From JAFDVL01 sp031409955 (GTDB lineage: Bacteria > Acidobacteriota > Blastocatellia > RBC074), in the NCBI GenBank assembly GCA_031409955.1, contig JANNYF010000112.1, positions 1-64,000 on the forward strand: a stretch of 64,000 bases of DNA. Direction: 5' to 3'. The notes below the pieces were generated by a model. The model ran no database searches. It saw only the letters and a list, made by a program, of their open reading frames with translations, and was not told the origin of the DNA. Both the position numbers and the translations under genes were made by a program. Below, piece by piece: positions 52,787 through 62,210 of this stretch (within the stretch, counting starts at the first letter, position 1; every line of letters starts with the position of its first letter).

Positions 52787-53524
52787 ATGCTCTACACCCC
52801 AACCATTCGCCAACAAAATGTACCCGCCGGATTATTTGGTTATAAACCGCTGCCAAAAATCGAAACCTCGGTGTTCAGGAAAGAGATGCTGCATCGCTCC
52901 ATCATGTCCTACGCGATTCCGAGCGAACGCGTGCGCGATCTGGTTCCGGCGGAATTTGCGCGGGGCGCTACAACGGAGCTTACGATTGAATCGTTTTTGG
53001 ATAGTGGGCGGACGAATTTTGAGCAAACGAATTATCGTCTTGATGTGAGCTTCCACGGGCGGCCTTGCAGTTGGCTGCTGGGCGCGTCGCTGGGTTCGTT
53101 GTCGGGCGTGACGGCGCGGCATCTGTATTCGCTGCCCTGGCATTTAAGCGCGATGGAATTTCAAGTCGCGCTGGATTCCACCACAGATCGCTACACAAAC
53201 TATCGGCTCAGTACGCAAAGCCAATGGGCGAGTGCGGAGTGGGACATCGTAGACACAGGCGTGCCAATGCGGTCAGAAACTCCGTTGGAGATTGCTGATT
53301 ACTTTGTACGCCGCGACGGTGCAATCGGCAGCTATCAAACCATTCACCAATCCAGCCGAGCGACTCGCGCGCAGCTCAAGGCAGGGCGCTGCGACCTGCT
53401 CAGTTCGCTCGGCTTGTTGAGCGCAGCAGAACTCCAGCAACCAACGTCGGTGGTATTACAACGCTCCGTTGCGTGTGAAATCAAACCCGTCGTTCAGAGC
53501 TTGGGGGTGGCTCTTGCACTGTAG
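52787..53524 (+). CDS. DUF2071/YqjF-like protein
   Basis: A 245-residue protein. MLHRSIMSYAIPSERVRDLVPAEFA near the start and FHGRPCSWLLGASLGSLSGVTARHLYSLPWHLSAMEFQVAL in the middle match the acetoacetate-decarboxylase-like DUF2071 family. No catalytic Lys can be assigned. The family is widespread and uncharacterised. ATG 52787 was chosen; 12 further codons upstream are open. RBS is weak. It seems isolated. Confidence 0.7.
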   Translation: MLYTPTIRQQNVPAGLFGYKPLPKIETSVFRKEMLHRSIMSYAIPSERVRDLVPAEFARGATTELTIESFLDSGRTNFEQTNYRLDVSFHGRPCSWLLGASLGSLSGVTARHLYSLPWHLSAMEFQVALDSTTDRYTNYRLSTQSQWASAEWDIVDTGVPMRSETPLEIADYFVRRDGAIGSYQTIHQSSRATRAQLKAGRCDLLSSLGLLSAAELQQPTSVVLQRSVACEIKPVVQSLGVALAL

Positions 53525-53696
53525 CGGTTACGCCATTTTCTCAACTTAACACTCCCCCAATCGTAGCGCGCGTTGCGGTCTTGTTTCTTGCTCGGTTCAC
53601 AGAAGTCAAATCACACTGAAACGAGAAGTCAGACAAAGCCGACATCGCGCGCTATCGCTGTTTTGCCCACCATTGCCAACCGGAACTATTACTGGC

Positions 53697-55457
53697 ATGT
53701 TTACCCCCATGCTGCTCACAATCCTGCTGGTGTCGCTGGTGATCACATTGGCGCTCGGCTTTTACGTCATCATCACAGCACCCGATGAAGCGATCAACCG
53801 CACCTTTGCCAGCTTCATCGGGATGATGATTTTGTGGATTCTCAAGGACATCGCGTTTTGGTGTTTCCACCAAGACGACGAGAACTCCGTCTGGTGGGGC
53901 ATCGTCAGCTTTTCGATTGGCATTGGCCTGCAAATTCCTCTGATCCTCTTCGCCGAAGTGTTTCCCGAAAATTCACGTCCGCGCTGGAATCGAGTCGGGT
54001 TGCTCTGTGCGCCACTCTTGCTGCTCATTCCGCTATTATTTACGGGCGCGTTGTGGGAAAGCATTGGATTTTCGCACGGCGCATTTCACATCAAACTCAA
54101 ACCCGCTGCGTATTTTTTCGGAGCCTACAACGCGCTGCTGTTGACGATTGGCATCACCCAACTGATCCGCAAATATCGCAAATACAAAGGTACGCTGTGG
54201 GGCAAGCAATTGGCCTCCGTGATTCTGGGAATTCTGGTGACAGGCGGGTTGATTGTTCCGGCAGGCAATCTGCTGCCAGCACTTGGAAATTACACATTTC
54301 TGCCCTTCAGTTCGGTGTTCATCGTCGCGGGAACGTTGATTTACGCCTACGCGATTACCAACTTCAAATTGTTCTCGCTGCAAACGGCGCTGGATCAACT
54401 GCGGTTGTTTCCGATCACCTACAAAATCACGATTGCGACCGCCGTGGTGAGTTTACTCGGTTTCTTTTTGCTGCAAGTTCCCGTCGCGGTTTGGGCGTTC
54501 AGCAGTGCTGACCCAGGCTGGCAAAAATTTCTGGTCTTTGCGCCGATTGCCGGGTTGATTCCGGCGCTGATTTTGATTCTGGTGATCGTCAAAATCCTGT
54601 CGCGGCCTTTGCGCGAATTGACGGAAAAAACCTTGGAAGTCGCGCGCGGCAACTACGGCGCACAAATCGAACTCACGCGCAACGACGAGTTGGGCGTGCT
54701 GGCCAAAAGCTTCAACTCGATGAGCCAGCAAATGGCGGCAGACATTGCGCGGCTGAAGGAAATCAATCAGGCGCTGATTCGCACCGAAAAGCTCGCCACC
54801 GCAGGCACGCTGGCAACCGGTGTTGCGCACGAAGTCAATAATCCTTTGGCTGCGATTTCGTCGCTGGTGCAATCGCTGCTCGGTCGGGCACAGGAAGAAC
54901 GCGACCAAGCAACCTTGCGTGTGATCCTGACACAAATCACCCGCATCACCGGCGTACTGCGCAGCCTGATGGATTTTGCGCGCCCGCAAACGCCCACTCG
55001 CACCGCAACAGATATGAATCAAATCATTGCCAAAAGTATTGATTTGGCACGCTTCGACAAACGCTTCAAGCAATTGCAGGTCCAAGTGGATTTCAGTAAC
55101 AACCTGCCGTCGCTGCAAATTGACAGCGACCAAATGCAGCAAGTGTTTTTGAATGTACTGCTCAATGCGCGCGACGCGATTGATGAAGCGGGCAAGAATG
55201 AGGCAGGTGAAATCAGAGTCACAACTCGCCGCGCCGAACACGAGGTCTTAGTCGAAATTGCGGATAACGGCATTGGGATTTCGCTTGAACATCTGGATCG
55301 CATCTTTGATCCGTTCTTTTCCACCAAACCGAGCGGCAAAGGCACGGGCCTTGGCCTCGCCGTCAGCCATAGCATCGTCGCCGCGCACGGAGGCAGCATT
55401 CACATTACGCCGCAGGCACAAGGCACAAGGGTGATGATTGCGTTTCCTGAAAACTAA
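53697..55457 (+). CDS. Membrane sensor histidine kinase (HAMP-HisKA-HATPase)
   Basis: A 586-residue kinase. Seven to eight hydrophobic helices occupy residues 1-240, a 7TM-type sensor, then a further helix pair around 255-310 and a HAMP region (SRPLRELTEKTLEVARGNYGAQIE). The H-box is GVAHEVNNPLAA with H378; N-box NVLLNARDAIDE; DNGIGI; GKGTGLGLAVSHSIV. The HEVNNPL form is NtrB/NtrY-like and fits the NtrC-type regulator three genes downstream. ATG 53697 is favoured over a TTG at 53673. Stimulus is unknown. Confidence 0.92.
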   Translation: MFTPMLLTILLVSLVITLALGFYVIITAPDEAINRTFASFIGMMILWILKDIAFWCFHQDDENSVWWGIVSFSIGIGLQIPLILFAEVFPENSRPRWNRVGLLCAPLLLLIPLLFTGALWESIGFSHGAFHIKLKPAAYFFGAYNALLLTIGITQLIRKYRKYKGTLWGKQLASVILGILVTGGLIVPAGNLLPALGNYTFLPFSSVFIVAGTLIYAYAITNFKLFSLQTALDQLRLFPITYKITIATAVVSLLGFFLLQVPVAVWAFSSADPGWQKFLVFAPIAGLIPALILILVIVKILSRPLRELTEKTLEVARGNYGAQIELTRNDELGVLAKSFNSMSQQMAADIARLKEINQALIRTEKLATAGTLATGVAHEVNNPLAAISSLVQSLLGRAQEERDQATLRVILTQITRITGVLRSLMDFARPQTPTRTATDMNQIIAKSIDLARFDKRFKQLQVQVDFSNNLPSLQIDSDQMQQVFLNVLLNARDAIDEAGKNEAGEIRVTTRRAEHEVLVEIADNGIGISLEHLDRIFDPFFSTKPSGKGTGLGLAVSHSIVAAHGGSIHITPQAQGTRVMIAFPEN

Positions 55458-55465
55458 ATGCGACC

Positions 55466-55610
55466 GACCCGTAGGGGCATTTGAGTTTAGGCAGGTCGTT
55501 TACGGCCTGTTTGCGATACGCGATGAAAAGTGCGTCCCAGCGGGACGATTGACGGCAGCCCATATACAGGCCGTAAACGACCTGCCTAAACTCAAATGCC
55601 CCTACGGGTC
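55466..55610. repeat. Perfect 45-bp inverted repeat (145-bp cruciform)
   Basis: 55466-55510 and 55566-55610 are exact reverse complements, with a 55-nt centre that holds its own hairpin CGTCCCAGCGGGACG (55533-55547). No reading frame or target duplication is clear. It fits a MITE-like or repeat element inserted 8 bp after the kinase stop. Confidence 0.9.
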
Positions 55611-55699
55611 AGAAAATCGCCGAAACTTTCGCCGCCCTCAAACGTTGAAGTCAGCACTTCGCACCAAGTTGTTTCAAGCACAATCAGGAGACCGGGATT

Positions 55700-57313
55700 A
55701 TGAAAGTTTCGATCATTGCTGCTTTCCTGCTGGCGTTTGTAGGACAAGCACAACCAACTAACGAACCCAACACGGCTTCGATCAGCGGGCGCGTCACGCT
55801 CAACGGCAAGCCCGCCAAACATATCCACGTCACGCTGGTGCCGGGGCCATATGGCTCGCCCGACACGCCGGGACGACAGAAGATGAAGACCGATGACGAA
55901 GGCCGCTATCAATTCAAACGCCTCGCCGCCGGGCGCTACGGACTCATCGCCGCTTCGTACCTCAATACCAGCGTCGAGTTCCTGACATCCGCCACCAAGC
56001 CCTTCAAAGTTTGCACGCTTGCGGCAGACGAAGAGCTGAAAGACTTCGATCTCGCGTTGGTGCGCGGCGGCGTGCTTACGGGGCGTGTGACGGACACGGA
56101 CGGGAACCCCGTGATTGCGACCGAAGTGCAGCTTGCCTTTGTGGACGGGCAAAGCAAACGCCAACGCTTCCCTGCTTTTCAAACGAATGAAGACATGTTC
56201 GTCACTGATGATCGCGGCGTCTATCGGCTCTTTGGACTGCCACCCGGTCGCTATCTGGTGAGTGTTGGCGTCAAGGTCGGGCCCGGCGAATATACGTTTG
56301 GTAGCACGCGCGGCTATTACAAACGCACCTATCATCCCAACGTTGCAGACGAAGCGCAGGCCACGGTGATCGAAGTAAAAGCGGAAGAAGAAGCAACAGG
56401 GATAGACCTTCGCGTCGCACCGATGGAGAAGACCTATCAGGCGTCCGGGCGCATTGTAGACGCCGAAACCAATCAGCCTATCGCGGGCAGCATGTACGAT
56501 TTCGGCATCGTCGAAGGTGAGAAATTGCGCAGCGTTTATATGGGCGTTTCAGCCGATGAACAAGGCCAGTTCTACCTACGTGGCTTGTCTCCCAGCCGCT
56601 ATGGTGTCACGGCTTCAGGCGGCCTCACTGCAAATTACTTCAGCGATCCGACGCTCTTTGAAATCACCGACAAAGATATCGAGGGCTTGGAACTCAAACT
56701 GCAACGCGGCGCGACGATCAATGGCAGCGCGGTGATCGAAGGCACCAGCGATCCGACCATGCTGGCGAAATTAAACGCGGCAACCATCACGGCGGAAAAT
56801 ACCAGCTACACCAAAATCGCGCATGTCTATCCGTCGCGCGCCAAAATTCAGGCGAATGGGCGCTTCAACTTTGCGGGCTTTCGTCCGGGGCAAATCAGGT
56901 TTGACCTGGGTAGCGAGTTACAAGGCTTTTCGATTCTGCGCGTGGAGCATAACGGCGCGGAATTGCGTGACAGTCTCGCAGTCAAATCCGGCGAGCAACT
57001 CAACAACGTGCGCATCGTCATCGCCGCTGCCAACGGCATTGTGCGCGGCACTGTGAATTTCGTCGGCGGGCTGTTGCCCAATGAGTCACAAGTAAAAATC
57101 GAATTGCGGCGCGGCAATCTGATTTCCCGCGTGACGGAGATGGACAGCAACAAACGCTTCGTGTTGCCAAGCATCGCGGACGGCGAGTATGAACTCGTCG
57201 CGCGACTGTTTGCCAGCAGCAACAACACCGTCAGCAGCAGCAGCCCACCGCAACGCATCCGCGTCACAAACGGCACAACGCCTGACGTCACGCTCACACT
57301 AAACGTGCGATGA
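55700..57313 (+). CDS. Secreted protein with carboxypeptidase-regulatory-like domains
   Basis: A 537-residue exported protein. Signal peptide MKVSIIAAFLLAFVGQAQ. It carries at least two CarboxypepD_reg-like beta-sandwiches: ISGRVTLNGKPAKHIHVTLV...GRYQFKRLAAGRYGLIA, LTGRVTDTDGNPV...GVYRLFGLPPGRYLVSVG, and a further ASGRIVDAETNQPIAGS...GQFYLRGLSPSRYGV copy. These domains often sit on cell-surface receptors or bind peptides and sugars. RBS AGGAG about 9 nt upstream. It is followed 10 bp later by a similar gene. Confidence 0.82.
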   Translation: MKVSIIAAFLLAFVGQAQPTNEPNTASISGRVTLNGKPAKHIHVTLVPGPYGSPDTPGRQKMKTDDEGRYQFKRLAAGRYGLIAASYLNTSVEFLTSATKPFKVCTLAADEELKDFDLALVRGGVLTGRVTDTDGNPVIATEVQLAFVDGQSKRQRFPAFQTNEDMFVTDDRGVYRLFGLPPGRYLVSVGVKVGPGEYTFGSTRGYYKRTYHPNVADEAQATVIEVKAEEEATGIDLRVAPMEKTYQASGRIVDAETNQPIAGSMYDFGIVEGEKLRSVYMGVSADEQGQFYLRGLSPSRYGVTASGGLTANYFSDPTLFEITDKDIEGLELKLQRGATINGSAVIEGTSDPTMLAKLNAATITAENTSYTKIAHVYPSRAKIQANGRFNFAGFRPGQIRFDLGSELQGFSILRVEHNGAELRDSLAVKSGEQLNNVRIVIAAANGIVRGTVNFVGGLLPNESQVKIELRRGNLISRVTEMDSNKRFVLPSIADGEYELVARLFASSNNTVSSSSPPQRIRVTNGTTPDVTLTLNVR

Positions 57314-57323
57314 AAGGGAAACG

Positions 57324-58967
57324 ATGATGAAGACCCTATTAACATTGGGCATTACGCTCTTATCTCTTTCCTCCATCAGCTACGCGCAACCCATAACTGC
57401 GCCGCCGCCGGAAGCCAAAACCAAAGGCACCATCACCGGACAAGTCCTCGGCGCAGATGGCAAGCCCGTCCCAAATGCGGCGGTGGCGGTGACGGCGGTC
57501 GGGCTGCGCAATCAACCGTCGCGTGCGGTTACGACCAATGAAGACGGAGCGTTTCGCGTCGTGGGACTGAAACCGGGAGCGTACCGACTGCGGGCTTCAA
57601 TGCCTGCCTTCGTCACTGCACCAGAGGGGTTGAGGAATTTCTATCCGGGCGAATTTGCGACGTTGCGCCTAGTCAAAGGCGGCGCGATGACGGGCAAAGT
57701 CACGGATGCGAACGGCGATCCAATTCCCGGCATGAACATCAAGCTCATCGGCGTTCGGGAGATGAGTTCAACCGCGAGCCGACGCACCGATGATCGTGGC
57801 ATCTATCGCATCTACGGGATTCCGGCGGGCAATTATGTCGTGCTGGCGGACGGCCTGTCATTCGGCTGGTCGTGGATGAATTCGGATTACGAAGAAAACA
57901 TTCCGACCTACTATCCGTCTGCGACGCGCGATACGGCCTTGCCGGTTGCGATCCAACACGGCGAAGAGTTGACGGGCATTGATATTCGCTATCGCAGCGA
58001 GCGGGGCTATCGCGTCAGCGGCAAATTGACAGGCGCGTTGGAAGGCCAAGCCGGAATCAACATCAGCTTGAACTATCCAGCGTCGGGCAATGCCGTTGCC
58101 AGCGTCTGGGCGTATGACAACAAGCAAGGCATCGCGTTTGAACTGCGCGGCGTGCCGAATGGCGAATATGATTTGATCGCCGAACGCAAACGTGGCGATG
58201 AAACGGGCGCGGCTTCGGCTCCGCGTCGCGTGATTGTCGCGGGGACAGATGTCACAGGCGTGGAATTAAAATTGATGCCGCTCAGCTCGCTCGCAGGCAA
58301 AGTCATGCTCGAAGAACTCAAAGCCACCGAACGCCCCCCAACCTGTGAAATCAAACGTAATGCCGTGCTGGAAGAAACGATCATCACCGCGCGCGTTGAC
58401 GAAGACACGCGGCGCGCGCAGCCTCCAACCACAGTGCCTACCGCGCCAGGCGATTTCAAACTGAACAACCTTGACCCCGGTCACTATCGTTTAGACTTCG
58501 AGTTGCCCAGCGAGGATTGGTACCTTCGCGCGATCACGCTGCCGGCGGAGGCGGCAACGAAAAAGCCGGTGGATGCCGCGCGCACTGGCATCGCGCTGCG
58601 ATCCGGCGAAAGCGCCAAAGCCTTGACCATCACGATTGCCAAAGGCGCGGCGAGCTTGCAAGGAAAGATGACGACGGCACAACCCGCGCGCGTGCATTTG
58701 ATTCCTGTCGAAAAAGAGCGGGCGGACGATGTGTTGCGTTACGCAGAAATTACCGCTGCGAGCGATGGCACATTTACGCTGCGGCATCTTGCACCCGGTA
58801 AATATTGGGTGTTGGCGCGCCCGTTGACTGAAGCGACTCGCCCGGTGGCGTGGGACAGCACGGAGCGGGCGAACTTGCGGCACGAGGCAGAAGCAGCGAG
58901 TCAGATGATTCAATTGCAACCGTGCCAGCGCGTCGTGGATTACCAATTGACGCTTCTGACCAAATAA
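57324..58967 (+). CDS. Secreted protein with carboxypeptidase-regulatory-like domains (second)
   Basis: A 547-residue exported protein, related in plan to the previous gene. Signal peptide KTLLTLGITLLSLSSISYA. Domains: ITGQVLGADGKPVPNAAVAVTAV...GAFRVVGLKPGAYRL, MTGKVTDANGDPIPGMNI...GIYRIYGIPAGNYVV, and later blocks including GTFTLRHLAPGKYWVLARP. RBS AAGGG about 6 nt before the ATG. Translationally close to the first gene (10-bp gap). Together they may form a surface system controlled by the flanking kinase and NtrC regulator. Confidence 0.82.
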   Translation: MMKTLLTLGITLLSLSSISYAQPITAPPPEAKTKGTITGQVLGADGKPVPNAAVAVTAVGLRNQPSRAVTTNEDGAFRVVGLKPGAYRLRASMPAFVTAPEGLRNFYPGEFATLRLVKGGAMTGKVTDANGDPIPGMNIKLIGVREMSSTASRRTDDRGIYRIYGIPAGNYVVLADGLSFGWSWMNSDYEENIPTYYPSATRDTALPVAIQHGEELTGIDIRYRSERGYRVSGKLTGALEGQAGINISLNYPASGNAVASVWAYDNKQGIAFELRGVPNGEYDLIAERKRGDETGAASAPRRVIVAGTDVTGVELKLMPLSSLAGKVMLEELKATERPPTCEIKRNAVLEETIITARVDEDTRRAQPPTTVPTAPGDFKLNNLDPGHYRLDFELPSEDWYLRAITLPAEAATKKPVDAARTGIALRSGESAKALTITIAKGAASLQGKMTTAQPARVHLIPVEKERADDVLRYAEITAASDGTFTLRHLAPGKYWVLARPLTEATRPVAWDSTERANLRHEAEAASQMIQLQPCQRVVDYQLTLLTK

Positions 58968-59014
58968 AACTTAGCAGCATTGTCCATCAGCAATAATTCA
59001 AATACTCTTCCCTC

Positions 59015-60358
59015 ATGTGGCAACCAACCATACTGATTGTCGAAGACGAAGACCTGATGCGAGGCATTATCGCGGGCTTGCTCACAGATGCAGGCTATCG
59101 CGTCGTGACAGCGGCGGATGCGGAAGAAGGATTGAATCTCTTCACGACTGAAGCGCCCGACTTAACAATCAGCGACATCAACATTGGGCAAGTGGATGGC
59201 TTAATGATGCTCGACCGCATCAAGCAAGTGGATGCCAATGCGATTGTCGTGATGATTACGGCGTACTCTTCAGTGGAGACGGCAGTCGCGGCGCTACGCA
59301 AGGGCGCATACGATTACATCACCAAGCCGTTCATCAACGAAGACCTGTTGCAAGCGGTCAAAAATGCGCTGCGGCAACGTGAGCTATTTCGGGAAAACCA
59401 TTTTCTGCGCCGCGAGTTGAAAGGACGTTACAACTTCGACAACATCATCGGGCGTTCGGATGCGTTGACGGGCATCTTTCGCTTGATCGAAAAGGTCGCG
59501 GGGACGAGCAGCAGCGTGTTAATGCAGGGCGAGTCGGGGACGGGCAAAGAATTGCTGGCCCGCGCGATTCATTACAACAGCCCTCGTGCCGATGGGCCGT
59601 TCATTGCCATCAATTGCGGCGCGTTGCCGGAAAATTTGTTGGAGTCGGAATTATTCGGCTATGTCAGAGGCGCGTTCACGGGCGCGAGCACAAATAAAAT
59701 CGGGTTGCTGCGTGCGGCCAATGGTGGGACGTTTTTTTTGGATGAAGTGGGCGAAATGCCTGCGAGCTTGCAGGTGAAATTGCTGCGGGCGTTGCAGGAA
59801 CGCGAGGTCACGCCGCTCGGTTCAATCAAGACAGAGGCATTCGATGCCCGCATCATCGCCGCCACGAATCGCAGCCTGGAAGAAGAAGTTACGCAAGGCC
59901 GCTTCCGCGAAGATTTGTTTTATCGCTTGAGCGTGATCGGCTTCACGGTTCCACCGCTGCGGGATCGCCGCGAAGATGTTCCGCTGCTCGTGCGCTATTT
60001 CGTCAAACGATTCTGCGAGGAACAAGGTGTCGCGGAAAAGAAAGTCAGTGACGAAGCGATGCAACGGCTCATCAATCACGAATGGCGCGGCAATGTGCGT
60101 GAGTTGCAAAACGCGATGGAGCGCGCGGTGACGTTGAGCGACGACCAAATTGAAGAGGCTTCGTTGCCCCACAAAATTCTGACCGCGAACATCGGCACGC
60201 GTGATTTGACAGGACAAGTCGTGACGCTCGAAGAGCTAGAGCGACGTCATGTTTTGGACACGATGGCGAGTGTGAATGACGACAAAACACGCACGGCGGA
60301 ATTGCTCGGCATTGATCTTTCGACGTTGTATCGCAAGCTCAAACGATACGGGCGATAA
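59015..60358 (+). CDS. NtrC-family sigma-54-dependent response regulator
   Basis: A 447-residue activator. Receiver with D54 (LTISDINIG) and K in DYITKPF; AAA+ domain with Walker A GESGTGKE near 172, the sigma-54-contacting GAFTGA, Walker B GGTFFLDEVGEM, and R-finger region DLFYRLSV; C-terminal Fis-type helix-turn-helix (RTAELLGIDLSTLYRKLKRYG). It binds enhancers and opens sigma-54 promoters. The start is 47 bp after the second surface-protein gene. The cognate kinase is probably the one at 53697. Confidence 0.94.
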   Translation: MWQPTILIVEDEDLMRGIIAGLLTDAGYRVVTAADAEEGLNLFTTEAPDLTISDINIGQVDGLMMLDRIKQVDANAIVVMITAYSSVETAVAALRKGAYDYITKPFINEDLLQAVKNALRQRELFRENHFLRRELKGRYNFDNIIGRSDALTGIFRLIEKVAGTSSSVLMQGESGTGKELLARAIHYNSPRADGPFIAINCGALPENLLESELFGYVRGAFTGASTNKIGLLRAANGGTFFLDEVGEMPASLQVKLLRALQEREVTPLGSIKTEAFDARIIAATNRSLEEEVTQGRFREDLFYRLSVIGFTVPPLRDRREDVPLLVRYFVKRFCEEQGVAEKKVSDEAMQRLINHEWRGNVRELQNAMERAVTLSDDQIEEASLPHKILTANIGTRDLTGQVVTLEELERRHVLDTMASVNDDKTRTAELLGIDLSTLYRKLKRYGR

Positions 60359-60373
60359 ATGTTTTTTTGTGCA

Positions 60374-60402
60374 TTTTCAAATCCGACTGAAATCTCTATA
60401 AT
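60374..60402 (+). promoter_or_regulatory. Putative purH promoter
   Basis: TTTTCA (60374-60379), 17 bp, TATAAT (60397-60402). It lies 108 bp before the purH start, leaving a leader without a recognised riboswitch. Confidence 0.55.
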
Positions 60403-60510
60403 GCTCTGCGCACTGAACACCCTCCTCACCGCTCGCGTCAATTCGCCGCCCCCTGCAATTCGAGGTAACGTATCATTTCTCGTGGGTCATATTTTTACGG
60501 AGGAAATCTT

Positions 60511-62136
60511 GTGACTGATCTCAAAAAAATTACACGCGCACTTATTAGTGTTTCCGACAAACAAGGGATTCTGGAGTTAGCGCAGGCGCTGGTGCATCAC
60601 AACATCGAAATCATTTCAACGGGCGGCACCGCGAAATTGCTGCGGGCGTATGGCTTCAAAGTGCGCGGCGTGTCCGATTTTACGGGCTTCCCCGAAATGT
60701 TGGATGGACGTGTCAAAACGCTGCATCCGAAAGTTCACGGCGGCATTTTGTATATGCGCGACAACGCCGAACATCGCCGCCACGCCCAGAATCACAACAT
60801 CGCGCCGATTGATCTGGTCGTCGTCAATCTATATCCCTTCCGCGAAACTATCGCCAAGCCAAAGGTCGCGCTCGCCGACGCCATCGAAAACATAGACATT
60901 GGCGGCCCGGCGATGCTTCGTTCAGCTTCCAAAAATCATAACGATGTCGCGGTTGTCGTGGAGCCGGAAGATTACCCGCGCCTGATCGAATTGCTGGATA
61001 CCAATGGCGGCGCGTTGCCGCAAGCGGTGCGGTATGAACTCGCCGTCAAAGCCTTTCGTCACACAGCGGCGTATGACCGGGACATCGCGCGCTATTTGGG
61101 GCAACAATTGCCCAACGCGACAACGACCAACGAACCGCCGAAAGAGATGGTGTTGGAGTTGAATAAAGTGGCGGGCTTGCGCTACGGCGAGAACCCCCAT
61201 CAGAAAGCGGCGCTCTATCAACTCGCGGGCAGCACGGAACGCGGCGTAGCGAATGCCGAACAATTGCAGGGCAAAGAGCTTTCGTACAACAACCTGCTGG
61301 ATGCGGATGCGGCGTGGAACCTGGCGCTGGAGATTTACTCCGACCAAACGCGAGACGCGCGGGCCAGCGGTGCGATTGAAGCGAGCGGCTTGCCGCATAC
61401 CTGCACAATCATCAAGCATACGAACCCGTGTGGCGTTGGTATTGGCACAACCGCGCTCGAAGCCTTCACCAAAGCCAAAGCGACGGATCCGGTATCAGCG
61501 TTCGGCGGCATCATCGCTTGCACCAAAACCGTAGATGAAAATACAGCCAGTGCAATGAGTGAATTGTTTGCCGAAGTCATCATCGCGCCCGCGTTCACGG
61601 CAGAAGCACGGACGATCTTTTCCCTAAAGAAAAATCTACGCGTGCTGCAAATGGGCGAGCTTGGCGCACCGCGTGATCCGTATTTTGAATTGCGCCGCAT
61701 CAGCGGTGGAATGCTCATGCAGGAAAGCGATCAGGAATTGTTCGACGAAGAGAATTTCAAAATCGTCAGCGAACGCAAGCCATCGGTCGCCGAACTACGC
61801 GCCTTGCGGTTCGCGTGGGCAATTTGCAAACACGTCAAATCAAACGCGATTGTGTATGCGAAAGAAGATCAATTGGTCGGCGTGGGCGCGGGGCAAATGT
61901 CGCGCGTGGATTCGGTCAAACTCGGCGCGACGAAAGCGCAGTTGTCATTGACGGGTTCAGTGTTAGCTTCAGATGCGTTCTTCCCTTTCCGCGATGGCGT
62001 AGACGAAGCCGCCAAACACGGCATCACGGCCATCATCCAACCGGGCGGTTCAATGCGCGATGCCGATTCCATTCAGGCGGCGAACGAACAGAACCTGGCA
62101 ATGGTGTTCACGGGGATGCGGCATTTCAAGCACTAA
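60511..62136 (+). CDS. purH: Bifunctional AICAR transformylase / IMP cyclohydrolase PurH
   Basis: A 541-residue enzyme for the last two steps of purine synthesis. The N-terminal cyclohydrolase has ALISVSDKQGILE, ISTGGTAKLL, GRVKTLHPKVHGGIL and NIDIGGPAMLRSASKNH. The transformylase has RYGENPHQKAALY, KHTNPCGVG, SAFGGIIA, VGAGQMSRVDSVKL and the FFPFRDGVDEAAKHGITAIIQPGGSMRD ending. It starts with GTG, supported by GGAGGAA at 6 nt. Single gene, convergent with the secreted repeat protein. Confidence 0.97.
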   Translation: MTDLKKITRALISVSDKQGILELAQALVHHNIEIISTGGTAKLLRAYGFKVRGVSDFTGFPEMLDGRVKTLHPKVHGGILYMRDNAEHRRHAQNHNIAPIDLVVVNLYPFRETIAKPKVALADAIENIDIGGPAMLRSASKNHNDVAVVVEPEDYPRLIELLDTNGGALPQAVRYELAVKAFRHTAAYDRDIARYLGQQLPNATTTNEPPKEMVLELNKVAGLRYGENPHQKAALYQLAGSTERGVANAEQLQGKELSYNNLLDADAAWNLALEIYSDQTRDARASGAIEASGLPHTCTIIKHTNPCGVGIGTTALEAFTKAKATDPVSAFGGIIACTKTVDENTASAMSELFAEVIIAPAFTAEARTIFSLKKNLRVLQMGELGAPRDPYFELRRISGGMLMQESDQELFDEENFKIVSERKPSVAELRALRFAWAICKHVKSNAIVYAKEDQLVGVGAGQMSRVDSVKLGATKAQLSLTGSVLASDAFFPFRDGVDEAAKHGITAIIQPGGSMRDADSIQAANEQNLAMVFTGMRHFKH

Positions 62137-62188
62137 AAATAAAACCGCCCGGAGATTGCTCAAAATATGAAGAGCAATCTCCGAGCGG
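62132..62188 (-). terminator. Rho-independent terminator of the 62211 gene
   Basis: A hairpin with 17-bp arms (62145-62161 and 62172-62188, one mismatch) is followed on the minus strand by a T-rich run (GGTTTTATTTTT). It lies 22 bp past the stop of the minus-strand secreted gene and just after purH, so it may work for both. Confidence 0.8.
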
Positions 62189-62210
62189 CTTCGCTTAATT
62201 TCAGCGAGAA

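Noticed and set aside
52678..52845. 55-codon frame overlapping the DUF2071 gene start
   Set aside because: It overlaps the better-supported gene out of frame and has no RBS or family match.
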